Shown here piece after piece: positions 12,464 through 24,500 of a stretch of 64,000 bases of DNA; position 1 is the first letter of the stretch; every line of letters starts with the position of its first letter. Made by a program: the position numbers and the translations under genes. The notes under the pieces are model-generated. The model did not search any database. It was not told the DNA's origin and saw only the letters and a list, made by a program, of their open reading frames with translations. Source of the DNA: Usnea hakonensis (Eukaryota > Ascomycota > Lecanoromycetes > Lecanorales > Parmeliaceae); NCBI GenBank assembly GCA_013423325.1, contig BLJB01000180.1, positions 1-64,000 of the forward strand, read 5' to 3'.

Positions 12464-13998
12464 ATGCCGTACAATATGACAAGTTCCACCAAGGCTATGA
12501 GTTCAGAGCAAACCCAGGCGGCGCTCCGCGAATTGCTTGAGGGACCAGCTATGAGCCCTCCCGCAGGAGTGATCTCAAATTTCCATGACCCACCAAATCT
12601 TGGCGCGCTCGTCACGATGACTGTAACTCTGTGTATGGGTAGCGGTACACTAGCCCTGGTGCTACGCTTGTACACAAAGGCGTTCATTCTCCGAGTACTA
12701 AAATGGGAAGATTGTGGGTTCTTATAATGATTCTTATACTTTGGCGGCCACCTTACTTATATCATTAGATGTCATCGTCTTAGCATGGGTAAAGTGGCCA
12801 AGGAAAGTAGACCGGTCCGGTACTGAAATCAGAAGTTACTCAACATCGGAGAGGCTATCCTGTCTCTACATACGACACGATCTGGCGCAGGAACCCACAT
12901 GTGGGATATTCAACTGCAAACATTCTTCCGTACGCTTTATGTGAGATAAACTAGTATTGATAACCTCGGCGGCAGCATTGATACTAATAATACGGCTAGT
13001 GGTTTAACGTCTCATCTATCTTCTACAGCTTTGTGATATTTTTTGTTAGACTATCTATTCTACTTCAGTACCTCCGAATATTTGCGCCCACCCGTAAAGG
13101 CAACATGTTCGTTTTTGTTGGGGTCCACATCTGCATTTGGAGCAACTTCATATTCTATTTCTTCATGACGGTGTTCGAGATTACTATTTGTACCCCACGG
13201 ACAAAGATCTGGAACCCTCTAATAACCGGCCATTGCTTTAGTTTTGTGGCTCCCCTTCAAGCCTCCGCTGTCTTTAACGTCTTATCTGATGTTTTAATCT
13301 TACTACTTCCTATGCCTTGCGTCTGGAGGTTACACTTACCGCTGAAGAAGAAAGTACTCATGACGATGATCTTTGCAGCAGGTCTATTGTAAGTGGTCAT
13401 CCACACCTCGCAACCTAGTCGCAGCCCCGTGTGTCTTCGCAGATTTTACAAGGATCCGTGTCGTTCTGATTCTTCCTATCTCAGCGCTTGCATATCTTCA
13501 ATCTTACGAACATACTACACCTGGAAGCTCGCCGGTTCCCCCGACACAAGCTACAACATTGTCCGCATGGGATTGTGGACTTCCGCCGAGATTGCCACTG
13601 GATTTATCATCAGTTGTCTCCCCGTTGTACCAAAATTCTTTCAAACTATGTGGCCCAAAGTGTCCCACACGTTTAGAGTCATGTCGAGAAACAGAAAGGG
13701 CCTCGGAATTCCGTCGGTACCTGAGCACCCCGCTGAGGAACTCCACAGGAGTTCGAAAATCAAGCTGCCGAGTTTCAAGAACACGTTCGCGTCGGTCTTT
13801 TCTCATACGGAGGAGGGAGACGACCAGACTCAGCCTGAGAGGGAGTATGCCATCCTTTCCGAGGAAATGGCCGTACCGAGACGTGATGCTGCAAGGGAGC
13901 CATCTCAGATGCCTGCGGCCAAACTCGGGATAATCCGAGATGATCTGGAGAAAGGAGTTCCGAGAATCAAGTTCGCCGAGACCAGCACACATGCATAG
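12464..13998 (+). CDS. Rhodopsin-domain (PTH11/GPCR-like) membrane protein
   Basis: Five exons: 12464-12713, 12769-12788, 12833-12940, 13000-13388, 13485-13998, giving 426 aa. The introns restore a continuous fungal rhodopsin-domain sequence: the KWED...VIVLAW box at the first loop, GAGTHMWDIQ, then VRLSILLQYLRIF, CTPRTKIWNP, VLSDVLILLLPMP and a last helix before CLPVVPKFF. The GAGTHMWD/LLYLRIF pattern marks the Pezizomycotina 'rhodopsin domain' family, seven helices in the plasma membrane and probably sensory. The C-terminal 100 residues are hydrophilic and presumably cytosolic. Exon 2 is only 20 nt. Intron 3 has a TACTAAT branch site. The third acceptor could be 12832 or 12835. An in-frame ATG 12 bases downstream is another possible start. 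It is the first intact gene after the RIP block and converges on a relative at 15649-16985. The ligand is unknown. Confidence 0.85.
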
Positions 13999-15648
13999 AA
14001 GTCAATTGGTGAGAGTTGTTTGGTAGCATCTGCATGGATGTCTGCAGAGTACTGCACTCTAAATGGAGGAAGCCGCGATCAATAGGGTGCATGTCGGTTT
14101 GATCAGGCGATCAGGACTGGAGAGCTACAAGACTCTACTAGGCGTACGAAATGTCACAGAATAATTTAAATTTGGAGCTGAAAACTTTTTTAAAAAATTC
14201 TATGTCTTACCTGAACACAAATTTATTAGGATCGCTTTAGACTTTTCTTCAAGATACGCGTAAGCACCAAGAGAAGGTCGATAAAACGCAGCTGACTTAT
14301 GTAACCCCAGATAGACATAGTTCAAGGCGCGAACGTCCTTCGCCTCGTACGGTTCCACCACCACTACCATTACTAGATGATAGTGACAAGATCTTTACTT
14401 ACCTCTGTCTTGGAAGACTCTTAGCTAAGCAAGCAGCATAAAGCAACAGCACACACCCAGAATCTTACAGGCTATGGGCGATTCTCCACAGCCTACAAGG
14501 ATCGCAGAGTCCACGTCCAAGTATGCATCCTCACATTTTGTCTGGATTCTGTAAGATAATCATTGTGAAGATATGCAGACGCTGAGCTAAGTAGCATGCA
14601 GTCAGCTGTATCCTTTATTTAGGCTTATCTGCACCCAATACCGAACAGTTCAGTCACACGTATAGCTTTTAGTCCAGTACACCATTCCTCATGGCAGATA
14701 CAAAATGTTACCCTGAATACGCCTCTCCAGGCCCTGGTTTGGCCTACCCCGGGCTGTGAGAAAGCCCGACCACTTATAGATATACTCTCCGTCTACCTTG
14801 GACTACGAGCCGGTCCGTGATATGGCGAATGAGAGCACTATTCAACAGTCAAAGAGTACACACGCCTTTAAAGAAGCTGCGATGGTCGAACAGGTAAGTA
14901 CCCGCGCTATCTCCCGACTCGGTGCGACGGGCCCAGCCTTGTTGTTGAGGGCCAGCACCATGATGATAAATCGGATTGACAGTGATGTCCGAGACAAAGA
15001 CAGACAAGTAGGCGAGCTTGGCGAGGTCCACTGGACAGATTGGCACAGATCTAGTGACGGTCTCTCGCATGACCGATTACCTCTGCTGGCATTCAGCTAA
15101 TGAAGAGTCAGTACGGTGATTAGTCTTGAACTAGTCACCCAGCATTCGTAAACATCTCGGCTATCACCAACAATAAAACGACCTTTGATTCCTACAACAG
15201 GCCTCTACATGATTATAACCGAATAATCTTCGTATTCCAACAACTTCTTTCGATCTTTAAATTTCAGCAATGATAATTCTCTTCTGGCTACTCTGTGTTT
15301 ACCTCTTTATGAACGAAATATGAAGCCTTTCGTCTTCCTATCTTCTCTTACATGTGCAACTCCTCTTAAAACTGGAAGCGTGCATGCTCCTTGATCAATT
15401 TAGGTCTAGCACTTCTTTACGAAGTGTATCTCGCAAGAGTATGAAGAAGTACTTCAGAGTGCTTGAGAAGACTGAGCTTGTATGTGATGGTAGTGTGTAC
15501 GGATAAGGTTATGAGATTTGACATGCTTCATATTCCTTTTGGCCAGGAGGGCCATCAAAGACAGTATTTTCACACACTGCTCGTAGCTCTTACACAGTCC
15601 CGCTTTCACATGTGCGTTGCCATTCCTGCATCCTACTTTGGGCAGAAT
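13999..15648. other. Intergenic region between two convergent genes
   Basis: Normal-composition DNA holding the 3' ends of the two convergent rhodopsin-domain genes. The longest frame (14798-15100 plus) has no recognisable domain and an equally long antisense frame. I see no gene. Confidence 0.5.
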
Positions 15649-16985
15649 TTAGATATTCACCCCTATCAAATCCGCCCACGTTGGTCGTATCTCAACGTTG
15701 ATTTCGGTCTGTACATGAATCATATGAGGGTCGCGTACAGTCGCTCCCGCAGTCTTGCGAGAACTATCTGAGGATGAATACCCCCCAGAAGCCGTCGCGT
15801 TGGATGCCGAACTAATTGCGGGTGGCCTTAGAGGTAAGGCGTAGAGATTAGTGTTATCGAAGGCATACCCATCATCGGAGGCTTGACGAAGCATCGTCAC
15901 CCTATCAGTATGACTTTGCAACGATGAGAGTCGTCGAGCAGGCCGAAAAAGAGCACGTGGTCCGTCATCCAAACCCTTTTTAACAAGGGCACAGATGCTA
16001 GGAAGGCAGAGGCAGAGGATGGCGATTGGGCTCTCAACACCCAGCCATTTTCCAGCAGGTATAATGTCATCTGGAGGGTGTAGCAATTCGTCAGCAAAGA
16101 CACGGGTACAGAACGGTCGGCAAGTAGAGCATACATGTGAAATCCGCTAGGAATGGGCCATGCGCAGGCTTTTCCCGTATGTGTTGAATTACACGCCCCA
16201 ATGAGACGAAAACGACGCTGCGCAATAAGTCAGTCAGTTCCCTCGACAAATGACGCACAGGACCATTTACGAATAGCCACTTATGAAAACACCAATTATA
16301 AGCGCCTTTCGAGATGATTTGACTTGCAGCCTCCATAGCAAAGGTAGCGGGATCAGTAAGATGATCAGGTCCAATATGAAGCTACTCACTCCACTGGCGA
16401 GCCACCAGTTGTAAGGATCTTGACATGCACCGGGAATGGTTCGCTCCCAGGCTTGCTGTGGCGGATTGCATTGCAGTATCAGTGAAATGAGGACAGCGAC
16501 TATCCAGGCGCAACTCAACCCAGCGACACTCCACAAAGCGAGGCGAAATCTCATATTCCCAGGGCTAAATATTCGAGCGTAGAAAGCGAGTGCCGACAGC
16601 TTGGACAGCCAGATTGCAATGTTGAATAGCCAAAAAATGGCCCACAGAACCTGCAGACCTCTGTGAAGATCCGGTTTAGGTATATCAGCCATGTGTTTTC
16701 CAAGTCCATAAGTGGTCCACGATAGATTAAGCGCAATCGCAGCCAGAGCTAAAGGCTATTGGAGATTTAGGACGCAGCTATTTGAAGACGATGACGAATA
16801 CTGACAAGATCCATTATTACTAACCAGTCATCCCACCATAGGACTCGCGCCCTTGAAGATCCCGGGGTATACAAAAGCATCCTCGACCAGATGCGAAGGA
16901 CAACGGCAATAGTCGGAATGATAAGCATAGGAATCCCAAGTGCAACCACCTGGGGAGCCCTATCCGCCAAACTAGAGCTTGACAT
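15649..16985 (-). CDS. Second rhodopsin-domain (PTH11/GPCR-like) membrane protein
   Basis: Four exons: 16806-16985, 16271-16755, 16135-16217, 15649-16070, giving 389 aa. Introns of 50, 53 and 64 bp all have GT-AG ends and restore the frame. Landmarks in order: RVLWWDDWLVIMDL, YGLGKHMADIP, LSKLSALAFYARIF, NWWLASGVSSFILDLIILLIP, SVVFVSLGRVIQ, DIIPAGKWLGVESPIAIL and CLPSICALVKKG. This is the usual order of the fungal rhodopsin-domain family of seven-helix proteins. The tail, rich in Ser, Ala and Gly, is cytosolic by analogy. It runs convergently with the related gene at 12464, but the two are clearly diverged and are not a recent duplication. Confidence 0.88.
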
Positions 16986-18581
16986 TGTCTGCTATCGTAT
17001 ACGTGAATGGCCAGCTCTTCCACGAGCAAAGAAGGAGAATGAAAGAGCCTAGAAACATTGGTGAAGAAGGATGAAGCGGTTCATTAAAATGAGTGAGACT
17101 GATAGCTCTTTGTTCACACATTGTACAGCTAAGATACTACGCCGCTATCATACTTCCCGCAGTTTGCTTATGGTTGCATCGCCATCTCAGTACTGCAGGT
17201 GATCTTGAAAAGTAGCACGTTGAGATCAGCGAGAAAGCGCAAAGGAAAATTTGCGATTACTCAACAATATCCCCAAGGAATATGGTCTTGGCTTCGACCA
17301 AGCGAGTAGCAAAGAAGACTGCAAATCCCTCAGAGATGTAACAATCCGGATGAGACGGTCTGACCGCAGCAAAGTTAAAGCATGCGGCACGCGAGGCACT
17401 CGATTGCAGCAACACTGGAATGGAGGACGTCTGACTTGCAGCAAATCCAAGTGTTTAAGGTCGGGGCGCAATCGATTGCAGCAATGATTACACAAATGGA
17501 GTGAAAGCCGTCTGACTGCAGCAAAGGCTGAACCTTGTCCCGTGTTCTAAAGGGACTAAGGTTTCAACTGGGAAGGTGGATTTCTTTCGGTTCACCAATC
17601 GGAAACTTATCTAGCATGTCGACCAATTTTCAAACTCCCATGTGTGCCTCGATAGTTTCAGCGAACATTCCTAACGTATTCTCGGATGACGGCGGAAGTC
17701 AAGGCTTATCCTTGTCTCGAGCAGCTGTAAGGTACTCTCACATAAGAAGGGCAAAAAGGACTTCCAACAAGTACTCAAAGTAAGGTAAAATGATGTACCT
17801 CGCAGCCAATTTTTAATACATGTTTGGATACGGCCTGTGATTTAGCGTCATCGGTGTATTAAACAAAAATCAAAGTGACACTTCCCTGAATCAGGATCGC
17901 CGCCGTCGCGAGCGAGCTTGTTGGGAGACAGAGATGATGCAAGCCTCTCTACGACAATGTCACTTGTTTTATAATGACAGGAACACATCTTGTGAGGATG
18001 TCGTAGAGTGATAGAATGCAAGATGAGTGAGGAGAATGGAATACAACATCTAATAGCGACTTGACGCTATATGTACTCTATGTGGTTCCTGGAATGATGC
18101 CTATCAACACATACTCGCACAAAACTGTCGATTTTATGTAGATGCTGTTGATATTTTAACAAGCGCCTAGTGCTTCAACCGCGATATCACGAACCAGGTC
18201 ACGGTCCAATGCCCATAGAAGGTATGTGCAATAGTGGTCAGGCTATCTCACCACCAGGAGTTGGATCGACTGAACAAAAATTGCAGTGGAAGAAGCCGTA
18301 TATATATATATATGCGCTCTTGATGGTACGTTCGATTTTTGCGCTATTTGCGGTGAAAAGTCGGCGAAGAATTTCGTCACCGACCCTCGGTCTCTCGACA
18401 AGAGCATGGGCCACGGCTATCCGAAATCACCAACCTCCAATGCTTGTGTGCCCAGAATCCCTGAAACAAGTCCACCGAAATGGACTACTGACGCATCCGT
18501 ACACGCCGTCATGAGAGGACTCAAGTACTGTCAACCCAGCCAGGTCTGCCCTTCCATTTGCCTTCAACCATAGGACACGTA
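16986..18581. other. Intergenic region with decayed tandem repeats
   Basis: Between the second rhodopsin-domain gene's promoter and the 3' end of the PKS. It holds imperfect repeats around 17357-17526 (see separate entry) and a (TA)n run at 18299-18313. Short frames at 18170-18573 have no recognisable product and overlap the PKS 3' flank. Confidence 0.5.
17357..17526. repeat. Imperfect tandem repeat with CTGAC-TGCAGCAAA core
   Basis: The core CGTCTGACTTGCAGCAAA occurs in three variants at 17357, 17428 and 17509 (spacing 71 and 81). A second core CGATTGCAGCAA occurs at 17401 and 17473. The arrangement suggests two to three diverged copies of a 70-80-bp unit. No coding potential is apparent. 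Confidence 0.5.
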
Positions 18582-21500
18582 TCAACCGTCGCCCTCCTCG
18601 GAGATGATGCCCGCACTCACAAATTTCGAGTTCTTTGCAACCTTCACTGATAGTTGGGATAGAGACACGTTCGCCATTAGCTCGAGGATCGGTATCGCCG
18701 AGTCGAGCTCCCGCAGGAGCCAATTGCGCATTTCGACCGCTACGAGAGAGTCCATGCCGTGCTCCGACATCGACTTGGACGGGCGGACGTCTTCGACTGG
18801 CATCATCAAGAGGCTCGACAACTTTGATACCAATTCCTCGCAAATTTTTTCTGTCGCATCTTTGAGCGATTTCGCTTGCCTGAGAGTCTCTCGTATTGTG
18901 CTTCCCGGCACGTCACTCATTCGCGAGCGTCCAACCGCTCGACGGCGGAAATGCGAGAATCTCGGAGCTTGAAACACTGGGTCGGCTTTTGGCGACCATG
19001 CTTTGAGGCCGATGATGCGGGAGCCCGACCCATTCGTTCTCAGTGGTGTTATGATTGCCGATTTGATCATCTCCATCACTTCGTCCTCACGAAGGTCACG
19101 GCTCCACACGCCCATGAGAGCTTTCCGGGCGGCAAACTGCTCAGCGACAATTCCAATATCGACGACTTTCCCGAGGTCAAGAGTGACTGCAGGCAGTCCC
19201 TGGCGATTACGATAGTCAGCGAATGCATCCTGAAAGACGGACGCCGCAGCATATGCTGCCTGGCTTGGATCACCCATTCTTCCCACTAAGGAGGAAAGCA
19301 TGATGAAGAAATCTAAGTCAGACTTGGAAAGTCTGTTGTGCAGGTTCCACATTCCATCAATCTTCGGTCTCATAACATCATTATAGTCGTGGAGACTCAT
19401 TCTTTCAAACAACTCCGGCTGAGAATTCCTATTGTCAGCAAGATACTTTTGAGATCATCAGAAGCCTTTTACCTTCGACACCAGAGCACCATGGATCATT
19501 CCCCGGATTGGAGGCATATTTAGCCTGATTTGTTCCAAAAGTCGATCGAGATCTTCGATGTTGCTGATATCACACTTGAACACGGACACCTGAGCACCTT
19601 GGTCCTTGAGCAGCGCGACTGTCTCTTTTGCTTTCTTGGGTTCCGACCCTCTTGGTGATGCGAATATGAAATTCTTGGCGCCATGTCTCAACATCCACGA
19701 TGCGGTAGCGCGCCCAATACCGCCAAGGCCCCCTATCAATAGATACGAAGCATCACCTCGCAGGAATCCTGAATTCATCGTTGAAGGAGCGACCCTGACC
19801 ATCTCATCAAGATGAGGTTTCAGAATCATCTTGCCCATGTGTTTCCCAGACTGCATAATTCTCAAAGCTTTCTCCAATTCTGATATCCCGAAGACCGTAA
19901 TCGGCTGAGGGGCTCTGATGGAACCTTTCTGATATAGATTCATGATCTCCGTCCAGATTCTTCTCTTTTCACCCAGCTGGGAATCAAGTGGTACGTCTAG
20001 ACCAGTGAAGGATACGTTTTTCTCAAAGTGTCGCATCTCCAACCGGGAATTGATAGTGAAGTCTCGTTTGCCTAGCTCAACAAATCTCCCGAAAGGAGCA
20101 ATGCAATTCCAAGTGAGACGCAAAGCTTCGCCAGAGAGGGAATTCATAATAACATCGACCCCTCTTCCTTGAGTCATTGCCATAACGCCTTTATAGAACG
20201 TACTATCTCGACTTGAAAAGATGTGTTCTTCGGCAATGTTGTACTTAGCCATCAGTAAATGTTTCTTCTCCAGCGTACCGACTGTGGCGATGACCTTAGC
20301 TCCAACTAGTTGACAAAGGCTGATAAGAGCTTGACCCAAACCTCCTGACCCAGCGTGGATCAAAACGCTCTCATCCTTGCATAATCGAGCGACTTTGAAG
20401 ACTGCCCAATAGGCGGTAAAATAAACAACCGGTAAAGCAGCAGCGACCTCAAATGGAACGTCATGGGGAATTAGTTCCAACTCTTCAGCTGGCGCTCGGA
20501 TAATATTACAGAAGGAGCCACTTTTGACAGTTGCAATGACATGGTCTCCAGGCCTGAAATCTTCGACCATTGTTCCAATAGCAGATACAACACCGGAACA
20601 TTCGCAGCCGAGGGGGTATCGGGCTATCTGGCCCAAAGCCGTCATGACATCTCGGAAGTTTATGCCAGACGCTTTGACGTCCACTTCAACGGAGTGGTCA
20701 TCCAAATCACCTGAAAGTAACTTCTCGTCAACGAATTGAATGCTATCAAGAAGGCCTGGGGTTCGGATTTCCGCTTTTAATGGACGACCTGTCTGATAGA
20801 AAGGCTGAGGTTCAGGAACGGCCAACTCGGTAGTCGTCAATGTATGTGGATCCAGGCTTTCGTCCTCAACAATTCGAGGTATCATGATAGCGCCATTTCG
20901 CTCTGCATACTCATTCTCAACGTCCGTAGCCACTATATCATTGTTGCCAAAACTGGTCATGAGCACCGAAAAGATTTTCTCTGCGGCTGCTGGACCAGAT
21001 AGCGGAGCCTGAGCATCGAGATCTAGGGTAACAATCGTAGTGTCTCCCTTCTCTAATCTGACTGTCCTGGCTAAACCAGCCACAAGGTTGAGATCTGGCT
21101 GACTAGACTCTATGAGAGCACCGTGCGTCACCCATAGAACGCCTTCACTCTCAAGAAAGATGCGTTTTATTGCGGTAAAACCTTGTGGTGAGGGATTTCG
21201 AAGCACTGGCCGCGTGAGTTCGCACAGCATAATACAAATCTGGTTGCTCGGATCACAGTCCGAGAGGCTACTAACATGGTACTCCATGCCTGCACGTGCT
21301 AATAAGCCTTGAAGATTGACACATGGTGCGGAAATCACGTCATCAGTGACAACGATGATTGCTGGCCACATCTTCCGACTTCTCACGGGTAGTGTTGCAA
21401 TAATGATACTATTATGGTGGTTTTCCGGGTCAGGCATATCCCAAAGGAAAATATTAGCATTGGTGAAGCCAGCGTCATGAAGCGTATCATCCCACTGCTT

Positions 21501-24500
21501 GTCGGTTAAGAGAGGTCCATCTACTCGGCTTTTCTCTTTTGCTATATCATGTGAGACTAGTTACCGGCTTTTTTGTCGGGACAATGAGCTTACCATTCCA
21601 CCAACCAGGAAGAGTTCCGAACATCAATTGGTCCGCCAGCGTCTTCACGGTGAGCTCGATCAGAACCAAGGTCCCTCCGGGTTTCAAGAGGCTCTTCAGT
21701 CGTTCCAATGTGCTTCCTACGCAGCTAGTCGCATGCACAACATTTGCAGCAACTATCAAATCGTACGAGCCCGGTTGATAACCCTGTTTAACAGGATCGT
21801 GCTCGACATCAAACTTCTTGAACGTGACTACGTCGCTCCAACGTCCAAGCTTTTCCTTGGACTTTTCAAAGAAGGCAGGAGAAATGTCTGTAAAATCGTA
21901 GTTGGTAAGATTGGGGGGGCGTGTTCCGGCACCACTGAGTGCTTCCAGTATGGGCTGCGTAGCACCACCAGTACCCGCTCCTATCTCAAGGATGTTCAGG
22001 TGCGGATTCTTGATTCCAAGAAGCTTGATGTAAACAGCTGCCTGCTGGTAGGATTGATGGAAAGGTTCCCATGTTCGGTAATACCTCTCAAGGCGGTCAT
22101 CCTCCTGCAAGACAGACAGCGGATCAATTTCTTGGCGCAAAATATGAGATAAATTTTCTCCAATGTGACAGAGGACAAGGCCATAGGGAACCTGAGCTAC
22201 TCGCGCACAGAGGGCTGCACGTTGCTCAGAATCAAGATCCAACCATCCAAGAGTCGAGAATAGGCCGAGTTTTCCCGTGTGCACGGCATTGCACAAGCCG
22301 GCCAAAGCCTTGCAAAGCTTTTGATGGTGCGGCTGCATAGCGGAGATGTCTTCGGCGGACAAGGTCTCGAGCACGCGCTCAACGTAATAGAAAGATGCTT
22401 GCTGAGATATGCATTCCTGATCGGCCTGCGGAAAAGGTTGGCGGAATCTAGCGCTCATTTCGATGGCCTGGGCCGGCGAAAGAAAGTGCGGGTCAGTGTT
22501 CCACACCGTTTGGTAACAGATCTTAGGTTCATTGCCATAGTTCGAGTCCGAAGCATCTTTCGCTATGTATGCAAAGACTAATCCATTGATCGTGATCTTA
22601 GGTTGGAGGTCGCTCTGTCCTCTGTCGAACACTGCTATGGAGTCACTCCTTTGCCCGCCGTCTTTACCCTCTGCATCGGTGGCATGTTTGTCAACACTTT
22701 GGGCATACACTTCGAAAACATGGCCTGGTGTTTTCTCGATGCTCTCCGATAAAAATATTTCTTCGATGAACGTGGGTACCGGGGTTCCTTGGCCTCGCTG
22801 ACTATATCGAGCATCGATAGGAAAGACGGCATGAATACAACTGTCTAGAGTGGCTGGATGAATAATGAATGGGTACTCGAATTGAGCTGGCATTGCTGCA
22901 CTGGTGTTTGGAATGACAATCTCTGCGATGCACTTGTCAGCGGAGAAACGCGCTCTTCGCATGTTGGTGAACAATGGTCCGAAGCTTAAACCAAGTTCAT
23001 CAAGAGCTTTGTACATATCTTGAGTGTTCATGTTAGTAGTGCATTTCGACTCGAAATCCGAGATCATGTGGGAGAAACGGTGAGATTCGTGACGGTTTTG
23101 GCGACCTCCATCGACTTCTGTAATCTCGGTAGCCTTCTGGACTGAGATCAAGCCGCGACAGTTCTCAGTGAATGGAGAGCCATCCACAGAGGAAGAAACG
23201 CAGAACTCATCCCAAATATCGGATGACACTCGGAGGCTTTCACCGTAAGCTCGCAGAGAGATCATGGTTTCCACTCTATCGGTATTTCGAGGAATTATCA
23301 AAGCATGGCCAATCGTGACTTCCCGAAGGCTGTAACCATTGATATCGTCCGAGATCCGACGCTGATGCTCGGCCTCAATTGCCATCGCAAGGAATCCGGC
23401 GGCTGGGTACAGGATATTCGACTGGACAACGTGGTCATTGACCCAAGGTATCTCAGAGGGGCGCACGATGTTTCTCCAACGGGGCTCCAAAGAATTTGAG
23501 CCTCTCGTCTTGACGCCAATTATATCATTTCTAAAGGGAGGATCTACGCCGATTCTATGGTGCGGGACGGATAGTGCCCAGTATGAATTTGGATGATCCC
23601 ATACATAGGGCGGCAAATCGACGAGAGTTTGACTTGTCTTGGAGCCAGAACATAGATTCACGGCTCTCAGGTCAACAGGATGATTGTTCACGAAGAGCTG
23701 GGCCACAACATCCAGACAAGTATGAAGTGCGCTTGTATCCCGGACGAGGGCGGGGAGGTACTGAATATGCAAATCTTTAAGCTTCGGATCGTGCTGGAGT
23801 ATCTGCTTAATCGGACCCCTAAGCGCTGAATGCGGACCAATTTCGATCAGAGTATCGACCCGAATACCTGAGTCCCCTTGGCTTCCATAAGTAGTATCTG
23901 AATCTCGTAGAAGATATTTCAACGAGTCTGAGAACTGGACAGTATTGACCATATTCGAGACCCAGTACCTGGGTCCAAGGTCCGAATTGGGGACGCGTTT
24001 GCCGCTAACCGAAGAATAGAACTCGACCGTGCTCTCATCTCGCGCTGATATGGTTGCGAGTGAAGCCAAGTACTCATCGGCGATATCCTCCATATGGTGG
24101 GAATGATAGGCAACCTCCACTGCGAGCGCGCGGACCGAAACGCCTTGATGCTGTAACAACATCGTGAGCTCCACGACTGCTGCTCTGTCACCAGATATAG
24201 TAACACTGGACGGACTATTAACACAAGCAAGATTGACAGAACCTTGAGTCAGGTTCTTAAAGGAGTATTTTGCTGCCTCTTCGGAAAGGCTAATAGCTAC
24301 CATTGCACCGTCTTTAGATCCCTTGAGCTTCATAGCGAGCCTACCCCGATGGTAAGCAACGGTCAAAGCAGATTCACGTGTCAAAGCACCAGCGCAATAG
24401 GCGGCAGCAATCTCGCCACTAGAGTGGCCCGTGACCCTGGTTGGTCTGATATTCCACGAAGCGAAAAGATCTACCAAAGCCATCTGAATTGCCGTCGTCA

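Noticed and set aside
12714..12999. Stops and frame changes in the first rhodopsin-domain gene, suggesting RIP damage
   Set aside because: Three short introns with proper ends (one with a TACTAAT branch site) restore an intact family sequence.
14798..15100. 100-codon plus-strand frame
   Set aside because: No domain, no splice partner, and an antisense frame of similar length; probably chance.
18170..18573. Two plus-strand frames downstream of the PKS
   Set aside because: No recognisable product; one includes translated (TA)n repeat, and both lie over the PKS 3' flank.
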